From: Pedobacter zeaxanthinifaciens
GTDB taxonomy: Bacteria > Bacteroidota > Bacteroidia > Sphingobacteriales > Sphingobacteriaceae
Reading direction: 5' to 3'
Assembly (NCBI RefSeq): GCF_003313335.1
Contig: NZ_QMHP01000012.1
Location: 13,277 to 77,276 of the forward strand
Length of the DNA: 64,000 bases
This document shows, piece by piece, positions 32,363 through 43,182 of this stretch. The translations under genes and the position numbers were made by a program. A model generated the notes under the pieces. It saw only the letters and a program-made list of their open reading frames with translations, did no database searches and was not told the origin of the DNA. Within the stretch, counting starts at the first letter, position 1; each line of letters starts with the position of its first letter.

Positions 32363-33511
32363 TTAAATTTCAATTAAGATTAATTCCCAGCCCGAGTAGC
32401 TGAAGCCGTAAGGTTCAATGGTAGGTATGTCTGGACTGTTATATAAGTCGGCCGGAAAAGTACTTGTTTTACTTCCAATTTTTTCGGTATTTCCTATAGT
32501 TATTACATCACCATAATCATCGGTGTATAATTGCGTATAGTTATTAAAATATTGATATATGGTAGCGTAAATAGTGATATTTGAGCTAAGCGGTTCGCTG
32601 ATGTTGAGTTTAATTTGTGAGTAAACGATATCAATATATTGTCTCACGTCCCAAGGATCACTCGGCGGTGCGTACTCGTAAGGCTCAGTTACATCCCAAT
32701 CAAGTACTTGGCCAGCAAAGATTAATACAACATAGTCTACTCCGAGAATTTTACCCGAAGCATTGGTAATGATGATTTTATCAATACTTTGATCATCAGC
32801 TGCAGAAAAGTATGCATATGACCCAGGTTCAAAATAACTCCAACAGCCATCCCAAAAAATAAAAACTTGTGAATTTACAGCCCACCCGCCCAATTCCTGC
32901 ACGGTGAATACTTCACTTGCATACGGGTTATTATCAGGATTTCCTTTATATGGATAATGCTTCACATCGAATTTTGGAATATCTACCAAATTGGAATCTC
33001 TGCCGTACGCTGTCTTATATAAAATCGTAGGATTTGCTATCCATTTTTCGGTAACCTGTCCTGAAGCTACATTAAATGTAATCCAAGAGCTGTACGTTGC
33101 AGACCAAACTGACCAAAAGCCATTAGATAAATTTACCGTCCCCGCAGCATTTGCATACACCGCATCCCCCACTGAAATATCGTTTAGACTTTTGAGTGAA
33201 TATAAATTGATGGGGGCGTCGCATAGCATTTCGCGAATTGTAGAAATCCATCTATTTGATGCATCGTAGTACGACTGATATGCTATCAAAACCGGACCGC
33301 TAGCGATAATTGCAGATTTTACGACAAAATCGGTGCCTGAACCGCTACTAATTGTTACATTAACTAAAGCCTCAATTTGTGCTTTAGCCAAAAAATTATT
33401 GACAGCAGGTATGCTTTGGCCAGCTTTCAAAGAAAAGATTGCATTATTTACAGCATCTTGTAAATTGTTGCCAGTTACAAAATCATTAGCTCCTAAACCT
33501 GCCCAGCTCAT
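32363..33511 (-). CDS. Tail-associated hypothetical protein, 382 residues
   Basis: I do not recognise a family. The protein lacks a signal peptide and starts MSWAGLGANDFVTGNNLQDA, then KAGQSIPAVNNFLAKAQIEA, a pattern seen in phage-type structural proteins of this phylum. The middle is rich in Tyr, Trp and Asn (YQSYYDASNRWI, FWSVWSATYSSWITFN) as in carbohydrate-binding or fibre-tip proteins. Several acidic loops follow. Its ATG overlaps the TGA of the large fibre gene (ATGA at 33508-33511), so it is translationally coupled to the fibre. A fibre cap, chaperone or second receptor-binding part are all possible. Confidence 0.55.
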   Translation of the reverse strand: MSWAGLGANDFVTGNNLQDAVNNAIFSLKAGQSIPAVNNFLAKAQIEALVNVTISSGSGTDFVVKSAIIASGPVLIAYQSYYDASNRWISTIREMLCDAPINLYSLKSLNDISVGDAVYANAAGTVNLSNGFWSVWSATYSSWITFNVASGQVTEKWIANPTILYKTAYGRDSNLVDIPKFDVKHYPYKGNPDNNPYASEVFTVQELGGWAVNSQVFIFWDGCWSYFEPGSYAYFSAADDQSIDKIIITNASGKILGVDYVVLIFAGQVLDWDVTEPYEYAPPSDPWDVRQYIDIVYSQIKLNISEPLSSNITIYATIYQYFNNYTQLYTDDYGDVITIGNTEKIGSKTSTFPADLYNSPDIPTIEPYGFSYSGWELILIEI

Positions 33512-36500
33512 TGCCTAGTAAGTGCCTCCAGTTCACTAACTCTTTGTTTTAACCTTGCCACTTCTAGCATCAGCAGTTCTTCTTTGTTAAGCGTTTTGTG
33601 ATCCTCTGTTCCCATGATAAGATGTGGAGTAATTTTTTCAACTTCTTGCGCAATGTAGCCCCAGTGTTGCCTGTCCCCCTCATCAATATGGTTCCAGGTA
33701 AATTGATGAATCAACAAGGAATCTAGCGCTCTTAAGTTGAAGTCAAAAGACTTGATATCCTTAAATCTTTTATCCGATGTTCCGGCTCCGCCTATAGCAG
33801 TTAAATAGCCGTTAAATGTAGCGTTTCCATTATTCGATATAGATGCAACATTGCTGTTAGCTTTAAATACCCAACCTCTACCCGAGTCGCCAGACATTGT
33901 TAAGTAAGTTGCATAATCACCATTTACAGAACCATGAGTACCCCAAGCTGCTGTTTGAGCAAATGCTATTTTATAAGCACTACCTGGGCCTCCGTATAAA
34001 GAAAGCCCTCTTCCGTCAGCAGCAGTAGAGTTTATAGCTAAATCTTGTGCCGCTTGAATACTTGAGTCAGCAATAATCCCTGTAGTTCCAGATACAAAAA
34101 GTCCTTTATCATTGTAAGTTCTTACCCAAGTAGAATCTATCATATAGATACCACCACCGTGAGTGGAGCTAAACCAACCAGTGCTGCCAGAGCTTCTAAA
34201 CCAGTTTGGTGAATTAAATGAATCTGCGTAAACGTATCCAATACTATCTACTCTTAGTTTCCAGCTTGCATCATTGGTTAAAAACCCTATATCGCCAACA
34301 CTATTCACATGTAAGTAGCCGCTTGATACAGATCCATTAGTCGTAAGTTGTAAATAAAGAGTGTTTGTATTTGTACCCATCCTAAAAGTACTACTGTCAA
34401 TCCCCTCTAATGCTATGCCGTGAGTAGCCCACCAAATACCACCACTACCAGATGTACGCAAATAGTCGGTAATGTTTACAGACCCAGCTACACCACTATC
34501 GTAGCCTGCTGTAATTCTACCACCTTGTAATGCTCCAGTTGTAGATATGCCTCCATTTCCAGTTGTAATGCCATTCCCAGTCCAAATTAGCGTACCGCCT
34601 CCATTCATATATAGTGATGCTCCATAAGTACCCGGGAAATGGAATCCAACACCTGGATTTGTTCCTTGTATTTCTACATGTGCATTAGTCCAATCATTAC
34701 CATTCCCACCAGATTTGATAGCAAGTAACCTACCATTTGTGATAACTTGATCTCCAACATTTATACTTCCATTTGGCACAAAAACATCAACAGTGCTACC
34801 ATTTTTTAAAACACCTAAACCTGCCACTGACTCAACATCATCTACCGCATAGATATACTTTGTTTCTGCAGCTGCGTTGTAAAAGCTTAAACCACCATTA
34901 GCAATGAAAATACCAGACGAATAGTGCGTACCGCTAAAACGTCCATCACCTTGAACATCTAGTGTGTAGTTTGCTGTAGTTCGACCAATAGCTACAGATC
35001 CTCCGTTTGGATTTATTATGAGATTGAAAGGAGTTCCATCTGTTCTAATCGACTGCATCCAAGATCCGTAATTTCCACCACTAGAAAGCTGACCAAAAGC
35101 AACACCTACATCAACACCACGTAAATGTGCGCTTGCTTGATTCAATGTTGGACTATCTGTTTGCAAGCCAGCATACCCCCTAAAAAAGGACGATTCTATA
35201 GCTCCTGCTACGTGTAGTTTGGCAGATGGCGTAAGTGTTCCAATGCCAACGTTACCGTTAACCAAAATCCTAACTTTTTCATCATCATTTACAGCAAATA
35301 CTAGAGGGGTACTTGTTACAGTTTTTAAACTCCCTATGCCTGCGCTACCGTCCACTGAAAATACCATTCTGTGTGCAGCTGTTGCGTCTGTTGAAATAAT
35401 TCCTCCACCTCTTCCTCCTCTAACTTCTAAATTCGCACCATAACCATAAACAGAATAATCTATAGGAGAGATTGTTCCTACTCCTATATTTCCATCTTCT
35501 TTTATAATTAAATTAGTTGTTGCGTTATTTGAACTCCCACTTTTCTTAGTCAAAAATCTCATTTCTGAGCCTACTGTCCCGTCAGCATTTGCGACAATAT
35601 CAGTTGTTTTAGTAAAAGGACCCCCCGCAACACTTTGATAAGAACTTATTTCAACGTTCGCATCTGAATTATAAGTTCTGTAAGCAGTAAGACCCGGGGT
35701 ATATGCTTTTAAATTCTTTGAAGTAATTGAACCGTCAACACTAACATTATTCCCAAAACTAGCGCCGTTAGTCGTAGTATTACCTCTATCTGTTACGCTT
35801 TGTAAATCATATCCTCCGCTAGTTGGCAGCCCCAAATATCTTCTCACGTCTTCCGGGTTGGCGTGCCGTACTACTTGGTCACTACCTGTTGCTAATATTG
35901 CACCTACACTTGTTACAGTGCTATATAAATCTGCTTGTCTGCTTCCCCAATAATTGGCATTTGCCGCACTTCCATTAATATTCAAATCCCAAGTTCTTGC
36001 AAAGCCGTCGTTCACTATTTCTTTCCAAGCATTCCAAGTTGCGGTATCTCCATTTCGATTTCTAAAAGCAAGCCTATTTCCGCCATATTCTCCATTCAAT
36101 TGAATACCATAACCACCATTACCAAAATGCGCTAAAGCACCATTATAAGGCGCATTATTTGCATAACTAAATGATGATGTGTTTTCGGCTACCGTATCTG
36201 CATTTGAGCCGGGATGACCACCCGCAAAGCCTATTGACCTATGGTAATAAGTTGCAGCTATACCACCTAAAAAATTAGCATTATCGGCGGTTCCGGATAT
36301 GTTGTTATTCAAGGCAGAGCCGTTATTTAAGCCTAACCATGTCTGTATTCTAGCCGAATTAAATGGCCTTACAAATCCTACCGTATTATCGTATCCGGCA
36401 ATCCAAGCTAATCCAGAAACATCTCCTTGCACTGAAAAACCCGCTAATTCTCCACCCCACCTATCCGCCACGCTAGCACTTGCAGCTGTTCCTGATATGT

Positions 36501-38208
36501 TGTTATTCAAGGCCGAGCCATCATTTATATTTACATAGCTTTTTAACTGTTCAGAGGAAAAATATGCAATCTTTCCGTTGGCACTATCCAGACCCAGCAA
36601 TAAACCTAGTATAGAGCCTAATCCAGCGGTAGACAGCTCCTTGCCGTTCCATTTATCAGCGCTTCCGCTGATGTTGTTGTTTAGAGTTGAACCGTTGTCT
36701 AAGCCTAATGCAGAGAGATAAGTTGGTCTCCAATCTGAATTATTATAGTCAAATGCCAATATTAACGGCGTACCTATATTAGCGTTGGTTGCATCTGTGT
36801 AAGATTGTCCATTCCATTTTTCAGCGCTTCCATTGATGCTATTGTTTAAAGTTGAACCGTTGTTTATCCCTAAAGATTCACTTACTTGACCTAACGAACT
36901 ATAACCTGCATTTGTTGCGGTATCGTTTAATGTAATAAAATAAGGTGTACTAGCGATGTTACCTGCCGTAAAAGGAGTATTGTTCCATAGTAATGCGCTT
37001 CCGTTAATATTTATGCTGTAAACGCCATTATCATTACTAACTACATTAGTCGGTATCTGACTTACCAAAGCCAATACACCAGATGTAGACGGTAAACTAA
37101 CCGTATTATTAACTCCAACCGCCTGGCCTTGCAAACTTGTGTAGCCTGCGCCACCAAATTTAAAGTTAATGTAACTGCTTCCAAATTGTGTGATGTAATT
37201 TCCAGAGGAACCAGAAAACTGCATTCCATCGCCCCTTAAATAGCCATTATATGTATTTCCGGCAGTTGAAAAATTTAACTGATTGTTATTTTGCAACTGC
37301 ATACCTGCATTAAAAATATGTAGGCCTGCCCAAGTTTTTTGTCCTGTTATTGCTGATTGTGCACTATCAGTAGTCACATAGTTGCTCGGAATTTCGGATT
37401 TCAAGGCATACCTCACATCACCGTAACTTTGTAACCTTGCTGTATTGAAATACAGGTTTGTTAAGCCTTCGGGCAACTCATCGGTTGTAGTAGCACCACT
37501 TCCATAGCCACCAATAACCCATCCATCATTCTCATCCCAGTTATAAGTTTTCACCAATACACCAGCACCTTCATCAACCTGAGCATAATCACCTATGCTT
37601 GCAATAGGAAGTGCGGTTTGCAAAGCCTCCAAACTGGTGTACTTGCCTTTAAAATACTCATTATAGTCTGCTGCGTTTAGCTTTAGCGCAAGTGCATCTG
37701 CTATTTTTTGAGGTATGTCAACCCATGTAGCATCGCCATCTACTCCAGATTGTTTTTCCAAAGTTTGTCCTTCTGTACCGCCCTTAATTACACCTTCCCC
37801 AATTAAATTTTTTAAATCCTTAAAGGCAGTAATCCCATCACTAATTTTAATTTGCACCACCTCCTGAACACCGTTCGTTTCTTGAGTGGCCACAAGCATA
37901 GTATTAATCGGCTGGTTGCCAACACCATATACTTCATCAGCATCCCAATCTACCAAAGGTTTGATCACAAAAGGCTTCTTTTGACCATTTTGTACCGGCA
38001 ACCCTGCCAATAAATCCGCGTTTACGAAGTTGGCATCATTAGTAAGCTCAGAAGTCTTTTTAGGGATTTCCTGCTTAAAGTAGTCACGTAGTAATTTGAT
38101 CAGTTCTCTTAGCTTTACACCCTGAGTTTTATTTCTGCCCTCTACGTAAGGTCCGGCAGATTTGATGACTTCATCAATATAGTCATCGGTAATAGGAGGA
38201 ATTGACAT
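33508..38208 (-). CDS. Large fibre protein with C-terminal S74-type intramolecular chaperone
   Basis: The 1566-residue protein reads like a phage-type side fibre. Residues 1-270 are the attachment domain shared with the 29988-31706 product. Residues about 450-645 hold at least four repeats of a ~60-residue unit centred on NNGSTLNNNISGSA-KW. Further on are GIGT-TP-AKLHVAG-like units (for example NVGIGTLTPSAKLHVAG), usual in trimeric beta-solenoid fibres. The last ~90 residues (SDKRFKDIKSFDF, ALDSLLIHQFTWNH, WGYIAQEVEKITPHLI) form a peptidase S74/endosialidase chaperone domain, which trimerises the fibre and usually cuts itself off. The catalytic Ser is in the SDKRFK segment. No signal peptide, so assembly in the cytoplasm is expected. 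Confidence 0.8.
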   Translation of the reverse strand: MSIPPITDDYIDEVIKSAGPYVEGRNKTQGVKLRELIKLLRDYFKQEIPKKTSELTNDANFVNADLLAGLPVQNGQKKPFVIKPLVDWDADEVYGVGNQPINTMLVATQETNGVQEVVQIKISDGITAFKDLKNLIGEGVIKGGTEGQTLEKQSGVDGDATWVDIPQKIADALALKLNAADYNEYFKGKYTSLEALQTALPIASIGDYAQVDEGAGVLVKTYNWDENDGWVIGGYGSGATTTDELPEGLTNLYFNTARLQSYGDVRYALKSEIPSNYVTTDSAQSAITGQKTWAGLHIFNAGMQLQNNNQLNFSTAGNTYNGYLRGDGMQFSGSSGNYITQFGSSYINFKFGGAGYTSLQGQAVGVNNTVSLPSTSGVLALVSQIPTNVVSNDNGVYSININGSALLWNNTPFTAGNIASTPYFITLNDTATNAGYSSLGQVSESLGINNGSTLNNSINGSAEKWNGQSYTDATNANIGTPLILAFDYNNSDWRPTYLSALGLDNGSTLNNNISGSADKWNGKELSTAGLGSILGLLLGLDSANGKIAYFSSEQLKSYVNINDGSALNNNISGTAASASVADRWGGELAGFSVQGDVSGLAWIAGYDNTVGFVRPFNSARIQTWLGLNNGSALNNNISGTADNANFLGGIAATYYHRSIGFAGGHPGSNADTVAENTSSFSYANNAPYNGALAHFGNGGYGIQLNGEYGGNRLAFRNRNGDTATWNAWKEIVNDGFARTWDLNINGSAANANYWGSRQADLYSTVTSVGAILATGSDQVVRHANPEDVRRYLGLPTSGGYDLQSVTDRGNTTTNGASFGNNVSVDGSITSKNLKAYTPGLTAYRTYNSDANVEISSYQSVAGGPFTKTTDIVANADGTVGSEMRFLTKKSGSSNNATTNLIIKEDGNIGVGTISPIDYSVYGYGANLEVRGGRGGGIISTDATAAHRMVFSVDGSAGIGSLKTVTSTPLVFAVNDDEKVRILVNGNVGIGTLTPSAKLHVAGAIESSFFRGYAGLQTDSPTLNQASAHLRGVDVGVAFGQLSSGGNYGSWMQSIRTDGTPFNLIINPNGGSVAIGRTTANYTLDVQGDGRFSGTHYSSGIFIANGGLSFYNAAAETKYIYAVDDVESVAGLGVLKNGSTVDVFVPNGSINVGDQVITNGRLLAIKSGGNGNDWTNAHVEIQGTNPGVGFHFPGTYGASLYMNGGGTLIWTGNGITTGNGGISTTGALQGGRITAGYDSGVAGSVNITDYLRTSGSGGIWWATHGIALEGIDSSTFRMGTNTNTLYLQLTTNGSVSSGYLHVNSVGDIGFLTNDASWKLRVDSIGYVYADSFNSPNWFRSSGSTGWFSSTHGGGIYMIDSTWVRTYNDKGLFVSGTTGIIADSSIQAAQDLAINSTAADGRGLSLYGGPGSAYKIAFAQTAAWGTHGSVNGDYATYLTMSGDSGRGWVFKANSNVASISNNGNATFNGYLTAIGGAGTSDKRFKDIKSFDFNLRALDSLLIHQFTWNHIDEGDRQHWGYIAQEVEKITPHLIMGTEDHKTLNKEELLMLEVARLKQRVSELEALTRQ

Positions 38209-38227
38209 AATGTGATCAGTTAATAGG

Positions 38228-41200
38228 TTAAACCGTTAATTCGTTATCTAAAATATTTAATCGTCCTGCTGAGTTAGCTACCTGCACTTTAAAGCGGTGA
38301 TAAATCCTGTCACCATCCTCATCGGTTGTTGGCAAAACACCCAGCTGGAAAGTCATTAGTTGGTTACTTGCAGGAGGCTGTACGTTGTATACTTGCTCCC
38401 AATTTGCCCTACTATTCTGTTTAAATAGATAATAGGTTCCATCAAAAGTGGTAGGCTCCCATAGTAAACTGTTGGAAGGCTCGTCATAAATCAATTCAGG
38501 TGCATCTGGACTAAATACATCAACCAACTTTACTGAAACCACAGCACTTGGTTGGGAAAGCACTTCCTCCAGCTCATCATATTCATTAATGATTGTTCTC
38601 ACCGCAGCTACGCTATAGTACACAGTTTTACCTAAGGGTACAGATGGCAGGTCGGAAAAATCGTCCTCGAAAACATACGACGTTTCTACATCGTTATCCA
38701 CTGGAACATCAAACAATTGATCCATTTGAGCAATAGATACTGATGCTTGTTCGTCTGTAGTTCTAAACAAACGTAATTGCTCAAACTGTTCAACCACAGG
38801 AAGCGTTGTAACTTCAAAACTAACCGCTGGTGTGTCTATGGTTGAAAATGAAGTAGAAAATTGGTAGTCACTGATGATTGGGACAAAGCTGGTTTCTGTG
38901 TTTAGTACTTCAACCGGGCCAAGGAACTCGCTAATTGGCCCAATGTTCAATTGGCTATTGATTTCCGCACTGGTGTAGAAATAAAAATCTCTAGAAAATG
39001 CGCTTAGGAAATAATCTGTAATCCTTATATAGCTTACACTAAGGTCATCTGTTTTTTGGTAGCTACGAACGGTTGGAAATGGGTTAAATCTAGGATCTGT
39101 TGGGTTCAGCAAGTCTCCGTTTGCATCTCTAATTACCGGCAAATCATTACTAGTTTGAACGCCCGTTTTTAGGTACTTAAGTATTGGAGGCTGCTCAGTT
39201 AATGGAAGTAAAGTAGCCAAAACTGTACTTTCCAATTTAGCCTTTTTTTGCTCAATGGTGTCTTCAGGTAAAAATAGGCCCGCTTTGTTAGGTGTAGGAA
39301 ATCCATAAGGTTCAGGTAAAGCATCGTAAACTTGGAAAGTAAAATTATCGCTATCAACAAAATCTAAATTAACCAAATCCAAATAACGCTGACCAAAGTA
39401 TAAATCAGTGGTAAGTGATTGCAACTCCGTTAGGATATCTCGTACCGTGTTTTCATTGTACAAAGCGTTAAGTACATTGATATTTGATGTACGATAAAAC
39501 ATAAACCCGAAAGGCTTTCTAGCTGATGGAAAGCGTACATCAAATGTAAACGCAGCCTGTTTAGTGGCGTCAGGCCTCACTTTTAAACTTGGAGCAATTG
39601 GCTTTTCTAATTCCTGCGGTTCGTAAATATTTCTAGCTAATAAAACTGAAGGTAAGCCTATCGGCGAAAAAAATACAGGATGTTGCGCATTTATAGCTTG
39701 CACCGACATCAAACTACGCTTATCATTATCATCTGCTGGCGGCATGATATACCCAGCATTGAAGTTGTAATCGGGCGATGGTTCCGAAAACAAATAAGCT
39801 TTATAACCCGGATGGTAATTAACGTTAATCAAATCATCATCATCAACCGAAATTTGTATTGGCTGATCTGCATACCCTGCGTCATAAACGTAAAACTTCA
39901 AAGGGTTGCTTTCCAGTACCAAAGTTACCTGCAACAGTTTTTTTTCTGTGCTATCGGCCACGTTAAGCCTTACCATTCCTTTATACCATTCCACATGAGC
40001 TTGATGCAGTTGTCCTGGTTCATTTTTGGCAGGATTACTACTATCAAATGGAATGTTGATTTGAGGATGTGGACTAAGTGAGGCTGTATCGTAGGTGATT
40101 TCGTAAAATCCTTCGAAACCGTTCTCGTATGTAACCAGTTCCTTAATTACTGCTGGCGCATTAATACCACCGATCCAGTATTTCGTATCAATGCTTTCTC
40201 CGGTATCAACCTCGATAACAGGGTTGGTGGCACTGGCAAAGCTAAGCAGTTCAACTGTTTCTTGGAGCGCAGTCCAGTTCGCTATGTTTGAAAGATTTTC
40301 AACCATTGAAAAACGGGCACCCATGGCCGGAATGGTGTAGTTTTTATACGAGCCAAAAAGGAGCTCATCCTCTCTGTCGTCGGTTCTTTCTTTAACAAAG
40401 ATCTTCTCAATAGTAATACGCGGCAAATTATTGGCCTCGTTAATTACCTCGATTACTTTAAATTGTCCTTCTTGGGTTGATAGCACACTCCCCGTAAACC
40501 TTGCCAAATCTTCATTTGCGATGGTAGGCATTTTCTCAGCGCCATTACCCATTAACAGTTGGTATCCGCCGGTAAATAACATCAACTGATCATCATTCCC
40601 TGCAACCGGGCGCATATCTGTAATTACACCTACAACTTCAAGCTGCAAGCCAGGTTTAAACAGCAGCTTAGCAGTATTGGCTCTAAATAAATTACTTAGC
40701 GTTTGTTGATTGATAACTTCTAAACCAGATACGTCAATCATATCAACCCAGTTAAAGGTAACACGAGTTAACTCCGTATCCTGATTAGGAAATTGAGTCA
40801 TACGACTCTTTAACCAGCTTTGCTCCTGAGTTGTGGTAAATATCAGCTCGTCTTCCTTTTGTATGTATTGCACACTTACATCGGTTGGCGCAAACAACAA
40901 ATTTTTAGATTGAAAAACGGTTTCATCTGTACTTGTTTCATCACTTTGAAGCGATGGCCTAGAAAACCAATTGATGCCATAGATAGCATAATGGTGTATA
41001 CCTTCATTTTTTTCGAAGTGTACAAATAAACTTACCGGATCATCTGGCAGTGGGTTTACTTCCGGAATACCATCAGAAAAACTATCATCGTAAGCGTAGT
41101 ACACATCGCCCATTACCTCATCTAAAGTTGAAGTTATTTCTGGCTTAACGTAGCTACTTTCTCCTTCAGCTCTATATTCTACGCCGTAATATACCGGCTT

Positions 41201-43165
41201 AGGATGTTGAAAAAAGTTCTCATTGATTTCAACATTTGATGTAGAGAAAAAATCAAAATCAACTTGCTCGCTATAAAATAATTCCCTACCTAGACTAACT
41301 ACCCTTACGTTTTCACGTTTACCATATCCATTTTCGTCAAACATAAACGAAGCGCTATCCACTACAGGCAGGCGATAGCTTACTGGCCTCATCACCGGAA
41401 TTGCAGGAAGCAAAGTATCCTGTTTTGAGGTTGGCAAACTCAAATAAACGTAATTGGTACGTGCTGGGGAGCTTAAGCTTTTTTTATTTTGATAAAAAAG
41501 TTTATAAACAAACTTCTGCTCGCTACTTGAGGTTACCGGAGTATCAATATGTCCTAATCCAAGCATCCTTGCAATATGATAATCAAGCGCTTGCATTTGG
41601 ATTACATCTAGCAGACTAATCTTTTGTGCTTCTTTTTCTTCATCACCGTCTATGTAAATGTCATACAATGCTCGGGGATTAGTTTCACTAAGGGTTAAAT
41701 ACTGTGATACCAATTGCCCAATTGATTGATCAAACTGATCAGGGCTGTCGGCAAACCATTTGTCAATGTAATTACTAGCTCTAACTTTGGTTCCGCCATT
41801 ATATTGTGGCCACAAATTATCAATTGGATAAGCGGTGCTTTCTAGGCGATTTTTAACTTCATTTTCATTTAAACTAAGTGCAAAATTTGAACCTACCAAT
41901 TCCCAATTGGCCTGTATTCTCGTTAGCTGAAAGTCATGATAAGTTTCGAAACTTACTTTATCTAGAGCAACGCCTGCCGGCTTTTTGCAACGAAGTAGAT
42001 TTAAGTTATCACCCACCAAGTTAGCTACAGCAGCACTGTTGTCTATCACGGTAGTTTGCTTTACACTTTCCTTGATGCTATCATGATAGCAAAGTGCCTC
42101 AGTTTTAATATAAGCAGGTGTGGAACTACTTTGACTGGAGAAGTTTAAATTGAAATGGAAAAAGGTTTTATTTAGCACAGTTATTTCAATGATCCCATCG
42201 TAAGCGCTTAAAAAACCAAAACTGTTGTTGTTTGGGTTAATGGTGCTGGCTAAATCATAATACTTAGCCGTATCTGGAAAATAAATTCTTAACTGATTAC
42301 TAACATAGGCATTGTTTACCACCTGATTTATGCTGTATGTCCAATATCTTTTTTGAGAATTTACTACCGGACGACTTTGCTGAAAGTCTATCTCTACTTT
42401 TGCCAATTCGTCATAAGGTGTCCTGTAAATTTGTACAAAATCATTAGGTTGATTAAAACCTTTGTTATTGCTAGGATTAGTAAAATAATTTCCTTTTGGT
42501 AAGTGATTATTGGCCAACTCGTTGGTGAAAGTCCACCTTAAATGAAAACCTTCAGCTACGTTTTCTCCATCTGATCCGGCAACTTGCAAAAATACACCAG
42601 TAGAATTGTTGAAGATGTTGAGATTTGATGTTTCACAAGGATTAATATCTAGCTCTGCCAATAAAGCTTTCAGGGCATTAAAAGCATCTAAAAACGACAT
42701 CAAAGAAGCATCTATTAATGCTCTTTCGTAGTCACTTAACTCGCTACTACGTGAACATAGCTCTCTAAAAATATTAAGTATGGTTTGAAAAACCGCTACG
42801 TAATCTTCATAGTTGCCGTCCATGTAGCCAGTCCAAAAATCCAGTTCAAGGAAATTTTGTTCAAAAAAATCACCTGATATATTTGCGGTAGAGAAACCAA
42901 CCCAAAAATCAAGTTCCTCAAAATCTAATTCACTATAGTCGCCGGTAATATTTATTTCGGGAAAGCCTTCTTCCCCATTAAGAATTCCGAAAATGGTAAT
43001 TACTCTTAAATACAGCTTACGTAAAATATCTCGATCTAATCGAGTAATACTCTCTTTAACCTGCGGATATCCCTCATATTCACCATTTTTATCAGCTAGC
43101 TGAATTGCTAACAAACAATCGGTAATATGGCTATAATCTGAACAGAAGGCGTTATTATTTGGCAT
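38228..43165 (-). CDS. Giant cluster protein of 1645 residues, fibronectin-III-like C-terminus
   Basis: No family is recognised with confidence. There is no signal peptide or membrane segment. Near the N-terminus two tandem imperfect 23-residue units occur (NITGDYSELDFEELDFWVGF at 72-91 and NISGDFFEQNFLELDFWTGY at 95-114). A large beta-rich body follows with many acidic and aromatic residues. The final ~350 residues look like two or three fibronectin type III modules (FSTIDTPAVSFEVTTLPVVE, TVYYSVAAVRTIINEYDELE, TYYLFKQNSRANWEQVY). It lies 17 bases downstream of the 2103-residue gene and 19 bases upstream of the large fibre, so all three are probably on one mRNA. A baseplate- or shaft-like structural role is a guess. 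Confidence 0.6.
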   Translation of the reverse strand: MPNNNAFCSDYSHITDCLLAIQLADKNGEYEGYPQVKESITRLDRDILRKLYLRVITIFGILNGEEGFPEINITGDYSELDFEELDFWVGFSTANISGDFFEQNFLELDFWTGYMDGNYEDYVAVFQTILNIFRELCSRSSELSDYERALIDASLMSFLDAFNALKALLAELDINPCETSNLNIFNNSTGVFLQVAGSDGENVAEGFHLRWTFTNELANNHLPKGNYFTNPSNNKGFNQPNDFVQIYRTPYDELAKVEIDFQQSRPVVNSQKRYWTYSINQVVNNAYVSNQLRIYFPDTAKYYDLASTINPNNNSFGFLSAYDGIIEITVLNKTFFHFNLNFSSQSSSTPAYIKTEALCYHDSIKESVKQTTVIDNSAAVANLVGDNLNLLRCKKPAGVALDKVSFETYHDFQLTRIQANWELVGSNFALSLNENEVKNRLESTAYPIDNLWPQYNGGTKVRASNYIDKWFADSPDQFDQSIGQLVSQYLTLSETNPRALYDIYIDGDEEKEAQKISLLDVIQMQALDYHIARMLGLGHIDTPVTSSSEQKFVYKLFYQNKKSLSSPARTNYVYLSLPTSKQDTLLPAIPVMRPVSYRLPVVDSASFMFDENGYGKRENVRVVSLGRELFYSEQVDFDFFSTSNVEINENFFQHPKPVYYGVEYRAEGESSYVKPEITSTLDEVMGDVYYAYDDSFSDGIPEVNPLPDDPVSLFVHFEKNEGIHHYAIYGINWFSRPSLQSDETSTDETVFQSKNLLFAPTDVSVQYIQKEDELIFTTTQEQSWLKSRMTQFPNQDTELTRVTFNWVDMIDVSGLEVINQQTLSNLFRANTAKLLFKPGLQLEVVGVITDMRPVAGNDDQLMLFTGGYQLLMGNGAEKMPTIANEDLARFTGSVLSTQEGQFKVIEVINEANNLPRITIEKIFVKERTDDREDELLFGSYKNYTIPAMGARFSMVENLSNIANWTALQETVELLSFASATNPVIEVDTGESIDTKYWIGGINAPAVIKELVTYENGFEGFYEITYDTASLSPHPQINIPFDSSNPAKNEPGQLHQAHVEWYKGMVRLNVADSTEKKLLQVTLVLESNPLKFYVYDAGYADQPIQISVDDDDLINVNYHPGYKAYLFSEPSPDYNFNAGYIMPPADDNDKRSLMSVQAINAQHPVFFSPIGLPSVLLARNIYEPQELEKPIAPSLKVRPDATKQAAFTFDVRFPSARKPFGFMFYRTSNINVLNALYNENTVRDILTELQSLTTDLYFGQRYLDLVNLDFVDSDNFTFQVYDALPEPYGFPTPNKAGLFLPEDTIEQKKAKLESTVLATLLPLTEQPPILKYLKTGVQTSNDLPVIRDANGDLLNPTDPRFNPFPTVRSYQKTDDLSVSYIRITDYFLSAFSRDFYFYTSAEINSQLNIGPISEFLGPVEVLNTETSFVPIISDYQFSTSFSTIDTPAVSFEVTTLPVVEQFEQLRLFRTTDEQASVSIAQMDQLFDVPVDNDVETSYVFEDDFSDLPSVPLGKTVYYSVAAVRTIINEYDELEEVLSQPSAVVSVKLVDVFSPDAPELIYDEPSNSLLWEPTTFDGTYYLFKQNSRANWEQVYNVQPPASNQLMTFQLGVLPTTDEDGDRIYHRFKVQVANSAGRLNILDNELTV

Positions 43166-43182
43166 ATAAATTTGTTTTAGAG

